A DNA stretch of 64,000 nucleotides from NCBI GenBank assembly GCA_018881555.1, contig JACAXG010000110.1:417695-481694 (forward strand), given 5' to 3'. This document shows positions 11,381 through 25,605 of the stretch, piece after piece. The translations under genes were made by a program, and so were the position numbers. Positions within the stretch are counted from its first letter, which is position 1. The number at the start of each line of letters is the position of its first letter. This DNA is from Amblyornis subalaris (Eukaryota > Chordata > Aves > Passeriformes > Ptilonorhynchidae). The notes beneath the pieces were generated by a model. The model made no database searches. It was not told the DNA's origin and saw only the letters and a program-made list of their open reading frames with translations.

Positions 11381-14300
11381 AGTGGGAGTAGAATGGGCTG
11401 AATATCTGGTCCTTCATACAATGTACCTGCCAAGAGATCAGTGTATACTACTCATATCATTAAGAAATAAGTTATATAGGTATGCATAAATAAAAGATAA
11501 AAACCCCAACCACTTCTCTTAGAAGAATTGGAACTATTGTAAAAAAATCCATGCAAATTTCAATTAAGGAAATATTTTAGCATAAAATATTTTGACTAAA
11601 ATTTGGACTGGCTACAGATATCAATTATTCAAGTAACATAAGTCCAGTAATCTCTTTTAACAGTACATTAGTGTTGCTGACATTAATGAACAGCAAAAGT
11701 GAGGTTCATGCAAGTCCTGATAAATACACTACAACCAGAGTTTCAAAGCTGTTTCCACAAATGTGTGCTGTGCTTTCTCTCATCACTCAATGGTATCTTT
11801 GAAGCAAATCCTATGACTAGCTATGTATGCGTCAGAAGGACCAAAGTCTATGTTCTTTATTCTCATAAAGTATCACGTTGAGCAGTCACAGATCAATGCA
11901 TGTGATTTTTAGCTGTGCTGTGTGACAATCGACAGCAGTAAAAAATGCCATGCTTGCAAATGAAACCATATAAAATCCACATCATATAAAGTCTTTTAAA
12001 ATATTTCAGAATTCCTTACAGTGTTTGACAAGGCTTGTCAAATAGTTATCATCCTGTATTGAATCTTTCTTTTGCAGAGAAAGACTAAGAATATTACAGT
12101 AGGGTAATTCTGGTTTCAGATTGGAATATTTGTTTGTCTTTTCCATTCAGTCAAGCTATAAATATGAGAATGATACACAGGCTGAGTTGGCCTTATACGC
12201 CAACTCATTTTTCACCAACACCGAGTAGCCCAGTGCTCACATGAATTTCCTTACATCTGTCAACAGCTTTTTAAATGATTGGTCATGGTCCTTCATGGTA
12301 ACTGTCCTTCACAATGAGTGAATGAGACACACAAAAAACTGCTGAAAGGATTTTAGTTAAGATGTTTCCACTGTACAACCTTTGTAAACAAGCCAGTACA
12401 TTTTCCTGTCAAATGCTGAGGGTTAGATATGGTGGAACTCTGAGACTTAACCCTCTCAAGATGAAGGTGATGCCAGCATGGCAAGGTAAGTCAGCAATGT
12501 TCCAGTTGTTTGTTGTTTGCTCTCACTGCTCTTGCATGTCACCAAGTACTGTCAATCCCAGGTTTTGCCCCTGCTCAATGCATCATTGCTTCCCTCCCCT
12601 ATTTTGTGTTTCCCACAGCTCATCAGTTTTATCTTCCATCTGTTCAGTGACCTGGGCTACAAAGTCTCAAACATTGCTGCAGAGTCCAGGCAGGGAGCTC
12701 AGTAAATATCTCCATCCCTTGGGCACATAAGAAGGCTCATCCATGCAGGAACAAAAGCTTCCTCCTGGGCTGGCTAGAGTAGATCTTTTGCCACAAATGT
12801 TCTCCACCTTTTACCTCTGTGTCTCCAGGCTTACGGGTTTGCTTGCTTTAGCACACACACAGTTTTCATGCCTCATGTCCCACCATTTCTCCTCTTGCAG
12901 CAGAATGACAGACTGTCTGAAAAATTATCTCAAAGGGCTCTTTTCTGTAGCTTACCCAAGGAAAAGTGTTGTGCAGTTTGGCATGCAATGCAAGACCAGC
13001 AATCTGGAAGCCTGATATTGAAAGAGACAGTTATTGCAAAAGGGTCTGGTCAGCACTCTCTTACACTAAAGCATAAAAGTGTGAGGATTATCCTACTAAA
13101 ATGCAGCAATGTTATCAAAATGAGTAGAATTAATCTGTATTTTTGTCTTCGTGATATATATATAGATGGGAAATTGGTATACATATTTCCTGAACCCTTT
13201 GTAAGAGCACTGACCAGTTAGAACATAGAAGACTTTATCAAGGAATTACTTTTTTCCTTCAGTGATTTGGAAGTGATGATTGTACCAGGTGGGTTCTACA
13301 GAGCATGTCAGTTATATATTTGCCCTCAAATGCCTAAACATGCCTTTTTCATTGCTATCTTGAAGTTAACAAGAAGGAAATACTTTTTTTGCCCTTCCAA
13401 AGGCCCTTGTTTTGGGGTGGAGAAAAGGAGACAGACTGCACATGGAGGCAATGACCACTATAGGGAATGTATCTTTAGGTACCAAGACATAGTTACATAG
13501 TTCTTCGAAGCAGTAGTGCATGTTGAGCATGAGAAAACTAAGGCCGGATGCTGTTGAGTTCACATGCACATGCAGTTTGTACACTTTTAACAATATGTCT
13601 TCTTGTACCCAATCCTGCCTTTCCTAGTAGGGCAAAATCTGGTGGCTTCCAGCTGGGTAACTAATAGCTACAACTTTTTCGGCAAGAAGCAAAGGGCTCT
13701 AAAATATGTTCTTTTGCATGTTCTCATGGCACTCTGACTGCTCAGACCTATGACAGCTCTAGGGAACATACTATGAAAAATCCTTCACAGATTATTCATC
13801 AGTCCCCCGTTCACATTCTACAGTAATCTTACTTAGAAAAAAATCCTTAAATATAAGTTACTATAATATTGTTAGTGAAGAAATGTTGTCCGTCAAACAT
13901 GGTCAAAAATGGAAAACACTTGCAAGAGCTGATGTGTGCTGGGCCTGTGTAGCTGTTGGTCTGCAGAGACAGTGCAATTCACAGTGCTCTGCCCTGAAAA
14001 GAAGCCTTACAGGGTTTACGGAAAGGTAACCCCTCTCATCAAATTTGAGGAGTCTTTGGCATTTCTGAAATTAGCACTTTCCTGTTTCAGCTTTTTTCCA
14101 CTTTCCGTATGCCTTTGAAAAGCTTGTATTTCTTTTATACACGCTGTATTGATACCATTCAGATTTAAAAAAAAATAGATGTTCTCTATATGAGAGAAAA
14201 TTCCTGCCTTTCTTTAGTAGCAAGTTCACCTCAAAATTTAGAAAGTGAAAAAAAAATTTAGATGAGAAGTAGCAATTCAGGGAGGTGACAAAAAATTCAA

Positions 14301-14640
14301 GAATGACTTTTCAGAAGAAGATGAGTAGTCTGTTCTCATTTCTGCTGGGAATCTAGAATTTATATAAAAAATAAGACACATTTCATGTTGTGACTAGAAT
14401 TCTAGTGACTAGTTAGATTCTATCCTAACTAATGTAAAAAAATGACTTTTTTTCCTACTTTAACCTCTATAATAAGTAACTGTGGAGTGACAGGGTGATC
14501 TCACCATGTATGGGAGGCCTATTGGATAAATTCCAATAGGAGTGGAACTTTTCTAGAAACCAGAAGTCACTTCAAAACAAAAGCATAAACATAGGAAAGA
14601 AGACGGGGAATACAAACCAAGCAGGGGACCATTCAGCCAG

Positions 14641-14670
14641 TCTTCCTTCCTTCCTTCCTTCCTTCCCCCC
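14641..14670 (+). repeat. (TTCC)n microsatellite
   Basis: Six tandem TTCC units are followed by a run of C. It is a short pyrimidine tract with no associated gene. Confidence 0.92.
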
Positions 14671-16986
14671 TCACACAGTCTCACATAAAAAGGGCAGGAC
14701 AGCTAGACAGTGAGTCCAAGTACTAAGTTTGAAGGCGACATCTGCAACATCAGACGCAAACGTGAAACGCAAGACAGAAATGGTTGCAAAATACATCCCT
14801 TCTGTTTTCTTGGAAAGCAAGAAGTTTGCAGCAAACACATTTTTCAGATTTTTGTTTTTCAGTTGCACATTCTGATCAGGTGTGTCTTAAACAAGAAATT
14901 AATTAGTCAGTGTTTACAAAATATCTAAACAGAACCAGTGAAGTACATCTGCATACTGATGAGACAGTATCTTAAGTCTTTGTAGTCAGAGGCAGGATTT
15001 AGAAAAGCAATGACAAGAATTTCCAGATGAAAGTCTGCCAGGCAGTTGGCCTGGGAGAGGAAGAGTCCAGAGGGAATAATGTAATCTTGTATTTGACTGA
15101 GCAAGCACCTGATTTAAAATCCATGAGGAAATTTCACTAGCATAGCTTTGTGAAAGACAGAACAGCAGCCTGGCACTGGTAATTATATTCTGTACCTCTA
15201 CTTAAGGAACACAGGGAAAAGCCACTATCAGGGAAAGATGCTTCCAAATGGTATTGATCAGATCAAAATCAGAATGTGTGAAAGCCTGTGAAAATACTGG
15301 GGAAAATATCAAATTGTGTTCTCAGGGGATTTTTCAAATTTTATCAAAAGTATTGCTGCTTGTTCTACCTTTGGCGTTGATCAAAGAGGGCTGAACTATG
15401 CCTCCTCATTAATGTCACAAGGTGATCCTACAGCGATCACCAAAAAAATGCATCAAAACCACTCCTGGCCCTCACTAGCCTAAATGCTAGGGAAATTTGA
15501 GAACAAATATTTCACATAGCAGGCAGTGTAATGGTTTCTCACCAGAATACACATTCAGTCATCTTTAAAGAGCATTAAAGAAATATTGATGTTATTTTGA
15601 ATTTCGTAAAACCAAATATTCTAGGAACTTAGTGATGAAAGCTTGAAATGTAAGCAAGGTAGCATTAGTGCTACATGTTAATTTGGATTGGCAAAAAAAA
15701 AAGACAACAGCAAGAAATTAAATTATACTCACAAAATCAGGCCAAAACAGTCTTATAAAACTGAATCTGGATGAAGCCCAAGGGTTTCGGTGAGCATTAC
15801 TCTTTAAGTCTGTGCACAACTTGTGAAGAATAATATTAGTTCTGCAAAGCCCTTCGTTGCACTGCCTGATTCCAGAAATGACATACCGCTCTATCTAACA
15901 TAAATATAGCTCAAAAAATCTAAGTTAAATATGTTCTCCTTTTTTTGATGTGCATACAGTTCATATATTCACTTAGCAGTACTGTGTGAAGCACTAAGTT
16001 TGTGGTGAGAATTACTGTAACCAAGAGGCTGATCTGCCCCTGTACAGGCTCCTTTCACCTTGTGACTTTTAAAACACCATCTTGTCTTCTAATCTTTGCT
16101 CATGTGAGTATAATGCAAACAAAAATAAGAGCAGGTATAACACAGGAAACTGGAAACACATGTAAGAAAATTGAGGCCTTCCCTAGTAAATCACACTAAC
16201 ACATCTGTCACTATTTATAGGGCCTTTCCCAACAGCTGATCACTGTCACCAATAATCCTCAACATTATCCCATTCCTGGAGCTCTTTATCACCATTAGGC
16301 AGAATCATGTGATGCCATTTGAAACCATGGAGCTTGATTGCAAATCAGTGTTAGATGATAAGATTTATTTTTTTTCTTCTCTGAGCACTACAGGAGACAA
16401 GAAGAGTGATTTATATTACCAGCTTAAACATTTATGAAAATTAAATAAAAGTAACATGACTGACTAGAGAGACACAAATAAGACTAATAGCACTGTATAT
16501 CTAATCCCAGATTTCATGCTGCCACAAGAACTAGTTCATTAAGAAGTATTTCTGTATCCTTGGTGTACTTTTTATGACAACAGGGGTTTTTATTTGAGTG
16601 AGTGAGCACAGAGGGGAGCACTTGCAAAACTTCTTTTTTGTTCTGATTACTTTGGTTATAAAAAAAGGTTTTGTTAAATTAATTCCTACTGAAAAGCTAA
16701 TGCAAGCGTGGTGGAAGCATTCACAGACTGGGACAGTCTCATGCTCTGTACTCATAGTTTGCTCATGTAGGCAAAACTCCAACTGGTTCATTACTTTAAA
16801 AATCTTTGCATGTGTTCAGAATCTGGCCTGAATATGTTGGATTTCACTGAAAAACACAGACACAGTCTGGTTCTTTTTTTTTCTATTTACTTCTGCATCT
16901 AACTGAATTTAAATGGAAAAGAAAACACCACAGCATAGCTAATGCCCAGCTTTGGATACCATGGAATAATAAGTCTTCATACCCAG

Positions 16987-17657
16987 TGTAACAGACGGTC
17001 CGAAAATCCTTCATCTGCCTCACGATTATCGACTAGGACAGAGACTGAAAACCCTAAAAACTCCAAAAAGAAAAGAGGACTTTTGCACAAGAGTCCTGGC
17101 CTGGCTGAGGTGGGATGTTTGCCAAGTGTTGCGTGTAGGTGCGCCCGCTGAGAACTGGTATGCATTCCTGAGGAAATTAGTGCAGGTCGTGGTGGCGCCG
17201 TTCTTGCTGCCTAGGTGGGAAGGACTGCATTGAAGCAAGAAGGAATGACCTGTCCTATACAGCTGCTCCCGTATCCCAAAACAACAGGCCTCACAACAAT
17301 AGTTGTAGATTTCCTCACCTCCTGGCCAGTCGCCCCCCTCCCCGCTTTTGAAAAAGACTATCAAGGGACTTTCTGAATTAACCCAGAAGAGATCTCCCCA
17401 CGGACGTCGGCGAGTCTATTGGCTGGGCCACGAGGACTTCGTCTCATCCGTTGGTAGCTATCCCCCCTCACCCCCCCTTCCTCTCTACTTGGTTTCTTTA
17501 CATCTCTTTCTCTCTCTCCTCTATCACATAATCGTGTTGTTGGCATTCAATAAAAGTGCACTGTTTGATTAAAATTGAAATCCCCTTTGTGTCTTTTGCA
17601 TTCTGAGATCGGTAAACGAACCATCACGACTCCCGCTTGTATTAGCAGATCGTGACA
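16987..17657 (+). mobile_element. Endogenous retrovirus solo LTR
   Basis: A block of about 670 bp has LTR structure on the plus strand. It begins TGTAACAG, has an inverted CCAAT element (ATTGG) at 17418-17422 and an AATAAA signal at 17549-17554, and ends GATCGTGACA at 17657. The ends are weakly inverted (TGT..AC). Flanking bases cccag (16982-16986) and tccag (17658-17662) match 4 of 5 and could be a decayed target duplication. It is locally CpG-richer than its surroundings. No gag, pol or env code adjoins it. The start is the least certain point; a 'tcacgat' motif at 17020 that mirrors the right end gives an alternative start near 17018. Confidence 0.72.
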
Positions 17658-20479
17658 TCCAGTGAAACAAATGGTGATATGGAAGCTAAGAACTGAGCCT
17701 TAATGCTATTTCACATTAGTTCCTGCTATGATCTTAAAACTGGCTTTGGTTATTTTACTTTGGACCACATTTTTTGTAACAGAGAGAGGATAAACTAACC
17801 CATACTTACAAAGGACTTTGAGAACTATAATGAAAACCACTATATAAATTCTGTGTGTTCTTCTGGTTTAGTTTGATAAGTTTTGGTGACTCACTGTCTC
17901 TTCAAAAGCTCAGTGTATCTGTAATGCAATGATTGGCAGAGCATCACAGGGGATATTTGTAATAGGAAAAAGTTACCATCTTACAAATAACGTCTTATCT
18001 TCTTTCCACTGAAGTATGTGGGAGTTTTGCCAGAAATTTCAAAGGTACTATGTCCATTCACATAATCTGCTTTGAAAATTGCACCCAGAGGAGAAGACAA
18101 GAATGATGCAAATATTGAAGGAAGGGCTCTTAGAACAGCTCTTGGTGTTGTGGCAGCATCAACAATGGAGACTTGCTCTGTTCTTTCATTGCTAAAGAAA
18201 TATAATCCCTTAGACTTAACGTCACAGTCATACTCATTTGTATGTGCACTAACATAGTCTTATCAAATATTTCTATCAGGAGCCCTCACAGAAACATGTG
18301 ACATAGATTGCTTGAAATAGTTTGAATGAGCTAATATTTTCTAATATCTGAGCTATATTGTATAACTGGTTCTCAGAGTTCCACTCACTTTGCTTCAATA
18401 AAGCCAGACTCATACTTTGTCCAGCAAATATCGAGTGGGATTCTTGATAGTTAAACTATGCCCTTGTATCTCAGGGTCAGAGAGTACTTCTTCAGGTTCA
18501 CGCCCCATTTTTTTTCCCTGATGACACGTGCAGGCCCTCTCTGTTGGAAAGGAGAGGTAAGGCAGCTGAAAATGGATTTAATGAATGCAGCAAAAAGCTT
18601 CAGAGGACACCCCTTCTCTGTGTGGATGATCATGACAAATCCTTGTACCAAAAGTCACCTGACACATCTTCACTGGGAAGCAAAAGCAGTGCAGAGAATC
18701 TGAGTCTGCTTTCACTTCTAGTTTTTCATCATCTACAGTTACAGCAGCAGTAACTTTCCCCTGTGAACAGGAGAGAAAGGTGTTGTGATTAAAGGTGTGC
18801 CCAAGACATGTGGACATTGCAATTTCGAGATGTTAACAAAAGTATCAAGGTGCTTTTTAAAAAGAAACAGAGATCGTAAAATTACATACTACCACTCTTC
18901 TACCCTATAAACAGCAGGAAGGACCTAAGAACAAAGGAAAGACCAACCTTCTATCTTCATGAAGACAGAGTGTAAATCACTTGTTCGAAATCCACCAATG
19001 TTTTAATGTCTTCAAGATGTCTCTATTTATGTGTAATTTTAGTTTCTGGTGAATAATAAATATACTTCCTCTTTTAAGAAGGCTGTAGAAAATAGAAAGT
19101 ATTTAGCAAGTCATATCCACAACCAAGACAGTAAAACCAGGAAAGGAAACTTAACTTCACCCACAACCAAAAGGAAATGAGTATTACAGAGAAAAGTCTG
19201 TATTGTGTTTAAGGTGTGTCAAAGCTTGGCAGAGCTCAGAACATGAATTTAGTCTGGGTTTGTAATTATATCAACACACGGTTTGGATCCCTAACCTTAC
19301 TGATGAAGGACATCAGAGGTGTCACTTCTCTCACAAATGCCTTCATAGTAATTTGATCTGAGTTGTTTAAATGCAGTTAATTCTCCATTTTTTTTGCATG
19401 CAGAGCATTAGGTTTGCAATCATTGAGAGCTAGTGTGCAGCAATCACACCACAGTTTCCCTGGGAGCACAGCCAGTTCAGGCACCAGGGAGATAATTAGC
19501 TGAGGCAAATAGAAATGTCCAGCCAGTCCAAAAATATGTGAACCTGCATTTGCCTGAGTGATTCTGTGTAGGCATTTTAAGCTCTTGGCCATATGTTTGT
19601 GTTCCAAGGGCTCCTGTGGCGTCTAACAACTTTGTGAGTGTCTCTGGTGCACTCCTGATCTCATATGTCTTGCTCAATGCACAGCACCATTTAACTTGGG
19701 CTGATTTTAAAAACACAACTCACAGCCAACACAGACAACCCAGTGCCCAAATAAATAAGCCCTGCCGGATATTAGCAGACTTTGTGGGCATCTGTGTCAT
19801 GGTAGCTGCCACGAGAAGGAACAGATCTAAAGAGATCCTATAATTTCCTGATTTTCATATTTTTCAAAGCATTCTGGCACCATATTTTCCATGGAGCAGA
19901 GGTCTGAACTGAACTAATTAATTCATCATTATGACATATTCAAATTTATTTTGAAAATCTTAGTGATTAACGGGCATAGATTGAAATTTAGCAACCAAGC
20001 TGCCCAGGGATGGGTGACTGACATCCTCTGGGGCCAGTGCCAAAGGAACTGAAGAAGCAGCCTAAAACCAACAGGATTAAAAGTAAGCCTCAACTTTTTC
20101 TTTTTCCTTTGTCTTTACATACAGGATTAAAAAAAGAATGCAAATTGCAGCATTCAAAAAATAAAGATAGTCTAAATTTGCCATTGTAGGCCATAATTTT
20201 GTGATCTCCAGTTTGAATTCTCAAACTGAAATACATGAATTTATCTTTCAATGGTATTTCACCTGTCATCTAGTTGAAAGCATGGATTATAAATGAGCAG
20301 ACTACTTTTTGTCTTTGATTTAAGGAATGAGACTGGGAAGTTCTGTCCATTTCAATGATGATCCAGTAGGTGGAAATAAATACAGTCGTAAATTCCATCT
20401 TTCAGAAACAAACATAGCCATACACTTCTACGCAAAAACCTTGTATGTCAAAAGTTTGCAACAATGGCAGTCTTAGCTC
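17658..20479. other. Unassigned DNA
   Basis: No repeat family or gene was identified, and ORFs are short and unremarkable. Confidence 0.45.
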
Positions 20480-21191
20480 AAGAAAAATAATGCCACCTGA
20501 CCTTGTGTGAGAGAATGGACTGGTTAATGACTCAAACAATTGACCACTTAACCAATAAAGGAAGAGGCTGATTAAAAGGCAAATCATGTGAGGTGGGATA
20601 GTGCTCTTTATTAGGCCAATGCACTCCCTTATGCAGGCTCAGGTGTGAAAACCCCCTCTCCGGGAAAGTATTGGGACATTCACACACAGCCTGGAGGTAT
20701 TCAGCCCTGATGGTCCATAACTAACTAAACTGCGCTGACCTGAGAGGCAGCTGTGGCACCTTGAGAGGTGTCATGGACTATCAGAGACACCTGAAGTGTC
20801 CTGTGACCCTTCAGCATTATATCACTCAATCTAAAACTCCCCCCCGAGGACAGATACCTGGGTCTTCCCACCTGAACCTGAGCACCTATAACACAAGGAA
20901 CTTTGGTGTTTTGTGGGCTTCCCCCATCCCAGATCGATCAAGACAGTGACCACCACTTCAGCCAAGAGACATTGGAATTGCAAAGATTAAGTCTTGTCAC
21001 AAGATCCAATAGGTGGTGACTATATACCTTTCTACTTTTATTCCTTCTCTTTTCCCTGTTTCTTTCTCTCTCCCTACCTCACATTTACTGTAAATAAAAA
21101 CCTATACTATTGACTTCAGCACATAGCCTTGTTTGCACCTTAATTCAGAGAGTGGAATCTCTCTAAGAATTTTAATAATTGAATCTTAATA
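20480..21191 (+). mobile_element. Divergent ERVL-like LTR
   Basis: This plus-strand LTR is recognised by two internal comparisons. Its U3 shares 'catgtgaggtggg.tattgt.tctt' text (about 20584-20610) with the well-bounded LTR at 49507-50121. Its R-U5 (about 21085-21191) shares the 'cacatttactgt' block, the 'actattgact' block and 'ttaataattg' with the minus-strand LTR at 52621-53212. An AATAAA lies at 21093-21098. A pyrimidine-rich tract precedes the signal, as in the other copies. The left edge is approximate, and no target duplication was found. Confidence 0.7.
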
Positions 21192-23587
21192 CCTTGATTT
21201 GGAAGCAGGGAGAGGTAGGCCAAACAGTGCCACCTCCTGTAAACTGATGTTTTCAGTAACAAGAGCTGCTTTTGAGGATTTCTTTTATTCAAAGAAATAC
21301 TGGGAGAGAAAAGACTTCAGTTAAACCATAACAACTTCAGTTTTGGTTATTCTGTTTCAGCTTACATACATACGACAAGAGATTTCCTTTCTTTTACCAT
21401 TTTGGGACCACAGTTTTTATGTGCATACTTTAAGGCACAGCATCACCATGGAGTAGCATTATGCGGGGTGTGGAAAAACATGCAAATTAGGTTCCTTCTT
21501 TTTCTGTCCCTGGCTAATAGACGTGTTGATGCACAAATTTTGAAGACATCATGTGCCTTGGATGGCAAAGGAAATAATAAGCTTGGTGCAGCTGGTCACT
21601 ACTAACCATTACCAAAAGTTTACTTTAACCTCTTTTTTCTGTTAGATCTAATACAAAGAATGAAAGACCCAGATAATGCTTTTTTGAGCCATATTTTGCA
21701 TTACGAAATTTTTATGCTGGTGAAAGAAACAAATGATGTTTTGGCTTAAAGACACTGGTTTGGAACTGCTCTAATTAGTGTTCTGGCCAAAGGTCCCGGA
21801 GTGAAAGCATTGCAGGAAGCAGATACAATTAAGTCTGCCATATTAATATCATTGGGAAATAGAGGTCCAATACACAGCATGACCCCCAGTTTTTCCAGGA
21901 AATCAAGGTACAAAAAGCCTAGAGCACACATTTAAAGAAGCTAAGTTGTGCTGCTTGCTGATAGCCACAGTAAAAATTCAGAAAATAATTTATCCACACA
22001 GGATCGAAGAAAAATTCAAGCTCTAGGCAATTATCTAAGTGTTATTGTTACATCAGAAGAGAGAGTTTTGATGAAATATCATCAGACCAACGGTGCATAC
22101 AGACTGGTTTTATCCAAATAGAAGCAAAACATATTTAACAAGAATTTAACAAGGTGCATATGGTTACTAGAAATGTAGTTTTGAAACCTTTCTTCTCCTA
22201 TTTTAGGTGTCAAATAACACAAGCCAACTCAGACCCAAAGAAAGGCCAGCATTCATATATACAAAAAATATTGTAGATCTCCAATATGTCTAATGCTACA
22301 TGGAAGGAAAAGAACTAATCACTCAAACAACTTACTGGCCAGTGACTGGATTTGACATGTAAAATTTATATCTTCTGACTAACATAACATACATACTGTG
22401 GCAACAAGTTTCTCACCCACCACATACTGGCATTCACAAAAATATCTACTTTGTGAGTGAATCAAATAGAACTGGATTATCATATGAAATGAAATCATAT
22501 TCTCCAGAGCCTGGGCCAACTACAGAATTAAATTAATTGTTCTCAAATTACGAAACAAGCGGTTTCTTGGCATTTTATGTAGCATCTGACAACTGTCCAG
22601 GGACAATTAAATACAAACAGCCACTGAAGGTTCGGTGCAGCAGAGATGGATATAATATTGGGTGACTTACCCTAGCTCAAACCTCTTGATCTTTCTGCAG
22701 CATTCTAGAAAACAAAGGGTAATGATTCTTTCGTTTTTATGCTTGATTATATCTTCTTGACATAAGCAGAACTGCTTCAACTCAGGAACTATGCACCCAT
22801 CACCTGTGTAAATCTTGGTATTCACAGAAAAAGTGGACACTCATCTAAGGCTCATGAGAGGCAGCTTGCTAAATCAAGTTACAGTACTTGTGGACACAAT
22901 GATAGCAGAGAGCTCAATAACAAAGACGAAGCAGACCCATTTGGATTTGCTCTTTTGGAAGGCAAACAGGGATCCCAGCCAGCCTTTTAAGCAAAATATT
23001 TAAAAATTACTCAGGAGGCTTGTGTTTTGAGGTCAGTCCACTGAGGTCAAAACAAACAAAAGGAGGATTTTTATAAGCTGTAAAACTTTCTGCCTCAAGA
23101 AAGTTATGGATGCCAAAAGATCTATTCTAAAAAAAAAAAAATATTCAGTTGCCATCCTATACCACGTAGCACTTATCTATATCCACAGTAACACAGCATG
23201 AGCTGGTTGTTTTTACAAGCTTAGAAATGAAAGCTGTGAATTCCACTCCACAAAAGAGACTGGCTACAAGCCGAACAGCCTTAGAAACACCACGTATCTG
23301 GAATATGTGATAAACGAAACATCTTGCTGGCTCTGCAGGACATTTTGAAAGCCTAGTGTTATGGAATGGTCTTCTATCACACACCAGAGTAACCCAGAAA
23401 CTGGAGCCTTTTAATAGTTTCCCAGACAGGAGAGCTGGCTGCCTTACACTGTTCCATTAACACCTGCCTATCCATGCCAAGAAGCAGGTTAGGAGTTCCC
23501 GGCTCTCTGTCTCTTTTAGATGACTTTTGAAATCTTTTTTGCTATTAATCCCATGAGGAGTTCATAATGAATGGCACTGAATCTTCG
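21192..23587. other. Unassigned DNA
   Basis: No gene, RNA or repeat family was recognised. Confidence 0.45.
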
Positions 23588-24075
23588 ATGATACAAGGAC
23601 ACTGGGGTGCTGGAGAGTGTCCAGAGAAGGGCAATGAAGCTGGGGAAGGGTCTGGAGAGTGAGTCATATGAGGAGCCGCTGAGGGAGCTGGGCTTGCTTA
23701 GACTGGAGGGAAGGAGACTCACTGGAGACCTTACCACTCTCTGCAACTGCCTGAAAGGAGTCTGTGGACAGGTGGGGATCAGTCTCTTCTCCTAGGTAAC
23801 AAGTGATAGGACAAGAGGAAATGGCCTCGAGCTGTACCAGAGGAGGTTTAGAGTGGCTGTTAGGAAAAATTTCTTCACTGGAAGCGTTGTCAAGCGTTGT
23901 AACAGGCTACCCAGGGAAGCGGTGCAGTCACCATCCCTGGAGGTATTTAAATAATATGTAGACATGGCAGCTAGGGACATGGTTTAGTAATGGAATTGGG
24001 AGTATTAGGTTTACAGATGTACTTAACGATGTTAAGGGGTTTTTCCAACCTAAATAATTCTATGATTCTGCTATT
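23588..24075 (+). mobile_element. CR1 LINE, 5'-truncated 3' end
   Basis: A plus-strand CR1 fragment starts in the last part of ORF2. It reads '[15 protein letters not shown]' then '[20 protein letters not shown]' and 'VGISLFS' in an open frame at 23607-23795. It continues through the 3' UTR and ends in the CR1 terminal signature at about 24050-24070 (AATTCTATGATTCTG). Truncation at the 5' side is typical of LINE insertion. Confidence 0.9.
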
Positions 24076-24579
24076 TTTAACTTCTAACTTTTTCTCTCAC
24101 ACAGTTAAAGACCCCACATTTCGTCCATGAGACGCTGAGAGCATCCTGTGTTTTGTCACTCTATTTATTCTTATTTTATACGTTTTTTGTGTAATCCCTC
24201 CAATTTAGTGTGTGTATCCTTGTATGGTTACTGAAACATAGTGATTCTTGATAAATTACAAGGTGACTCATAACTGGAAAGCCTTGCAGGATACTTGACT
24301 TTTAACACAACTTAGCATTTTCTGGTATATTTTCATCCTAATAAATCACAGGAAGAAAAAGGGATTTACATCAATTTATAAATTCAGCTTAAGAAACAGT
24401 AGATTTAAGAATGGTCACCATAAAACCTTTTAAGAAAGGGCCCTATCAGCAATATTTTTGCATAAAGTGGTGCACTGTACAGTATTTATAAATCAATGAA
24501 TTCCAGGGGAATTGTCAAGGACTTTACTGTCTTCCCATGAGGAGAGATAACTAATATGTTATCTTTTTTGAATAACACT
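24076..24579. other. Spacer between two CR1 copies
   Basis: About 500 bp of AT-rich DNA with no recognised feature separates two plus-strand CR1 insertions. Confidence 0.5.
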
Positions 24580-25605
24580 AGGAGCAAGAAGGAAACACAC
24601 AGGCAGTGGAAACATGTACCCTGGGAAGAGTATAGGGCTGCTACCTAGTTTTGTAGAGATGGGGTCAGGAAGTCCAAGGCGTGGCTGCAGATGAAGCTGG
24701 CAAGGGACACAAAGAATAAAAGGGCTTCTACATGTGTGTCAGACAGAAAGAGAAGGTTAAAAAGAATGTATTCCGCCTCATGAACACAACAGGAAAACTG
24801 ATAAAAGAGTGGAGGAGAAGGCTGAGGTACTCAGCTTTTTTGCCTCAATCTTCTCTGGCAGCTGCTTTCCACACCTCTCAACAGGGTAGACCACAAGACA
24901 GGCAATAGGGAGCAAAGTCCCTCCCACTGGAAAAGATGTTTGAAACCCCCTGAGAAAAGCGAATAAGTAAGCCTATGGGAACTGGCAAGATGCAACCCAG
25001 AGTCCTGAGGGAATTGGCTGATGTAGTTTCCAAGCCACTCTCCATGATACTTGAAAAGTCATGACAGTTAGGTGAAGTCCCAGATGTCTGGAAAAGGGGA
25101 AACATTAAAACCACTTTTTTAAAGGATGAGAGGATGACCTTGGAAAGTGCCAACCCATCAGCCTTACCTCTGTGCCTGGGAAGACCATGGAACAGATCCT
25201 TCTAGAAGCTGTGCAAAGATGGATGGAGAACAGGGATGTGGTTTGAGACAGCCAGCACAGCTTCACCAAGGGCAAGTCCTGCCTGACCAACATAATGGGC
25301 TTCTGCGGTGCAGTGACTCCATGCCATGAGTGGGCAAAGGAAGACTGACTGAAAACTAGGTATAAGGAAGAGAGTTTTTATGATGAGTGTGGTGAAACAC
25401 TGGAACAGATTGCTCAGAAAGGTGGTAGATGCCCCATTCCTGAAAACACTCGAGGTGAGGTTGAACAGGGCTGAGAAACCTGATGCAGTTGAAGATGCCC
25501 CTGCACATTTCAGGAGGATTTGGGCTAGATGACCTTTAAAGGTCCCTTCTAACCCAAAATTATTCTATGATTCTACAACTCTATGACTCCATGATTCTAT
25601 CTGTC
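24580..25605 (+). mobile_element. CR1 LINE with large internal deletion
   Basis: This plus-strand CR1 begins in the ORF2 linker: an A-R-D-T-K-N-N-K-K-G-F-like stretch is seen near 24710. It runs through the segment before RT ('GRREG..'-type and 'FFA'-type text near 24780-24850) and into the RT fingers and palm up to about 25320, where the text for a 'CLTNIMGF' motif is seen. The next bases, from about 25345, are already CR1 3' UTR, ending with repeated 'tctatgattct' type units at 25560-25600. Roughly the last third of ORF2 is therefore missing. Stops occur in all frames. Confidence 0.87.

Larger units (their letters stand above)
11236..16986. other. Unassigned DNA with two simple repeats
   Basis: Apart from the ATG microsatellite and the TTCC run listed separately, nothing is recognisable. 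A possible short exon (13967-14025) was considered and set aside. ORFs are under 125 codons and resemble no family. Confidence 0.5.

Noticed and set aside
11211..11417. Minus-strand ORF with a polyhistidine run
   Set aside because: The histidines are the translation of the ATG microsatellite; there is no other coding sign.
12356..12485. Possible exon ending in a GCAAG|GTAAGT donor
   Set aside because: A good donor, but the acceptor is weak and the peptide resembles nothing; isolated consensus donors are common by chance.
13967..14025. Possible 59-nt exon between a CAG and a GGTAAC donor-like site, open in one frame
   Set aside because: The polypyrimidine tract is poor, the length is not a multiple of three and no partner exon was seen; conservation data would be needed.
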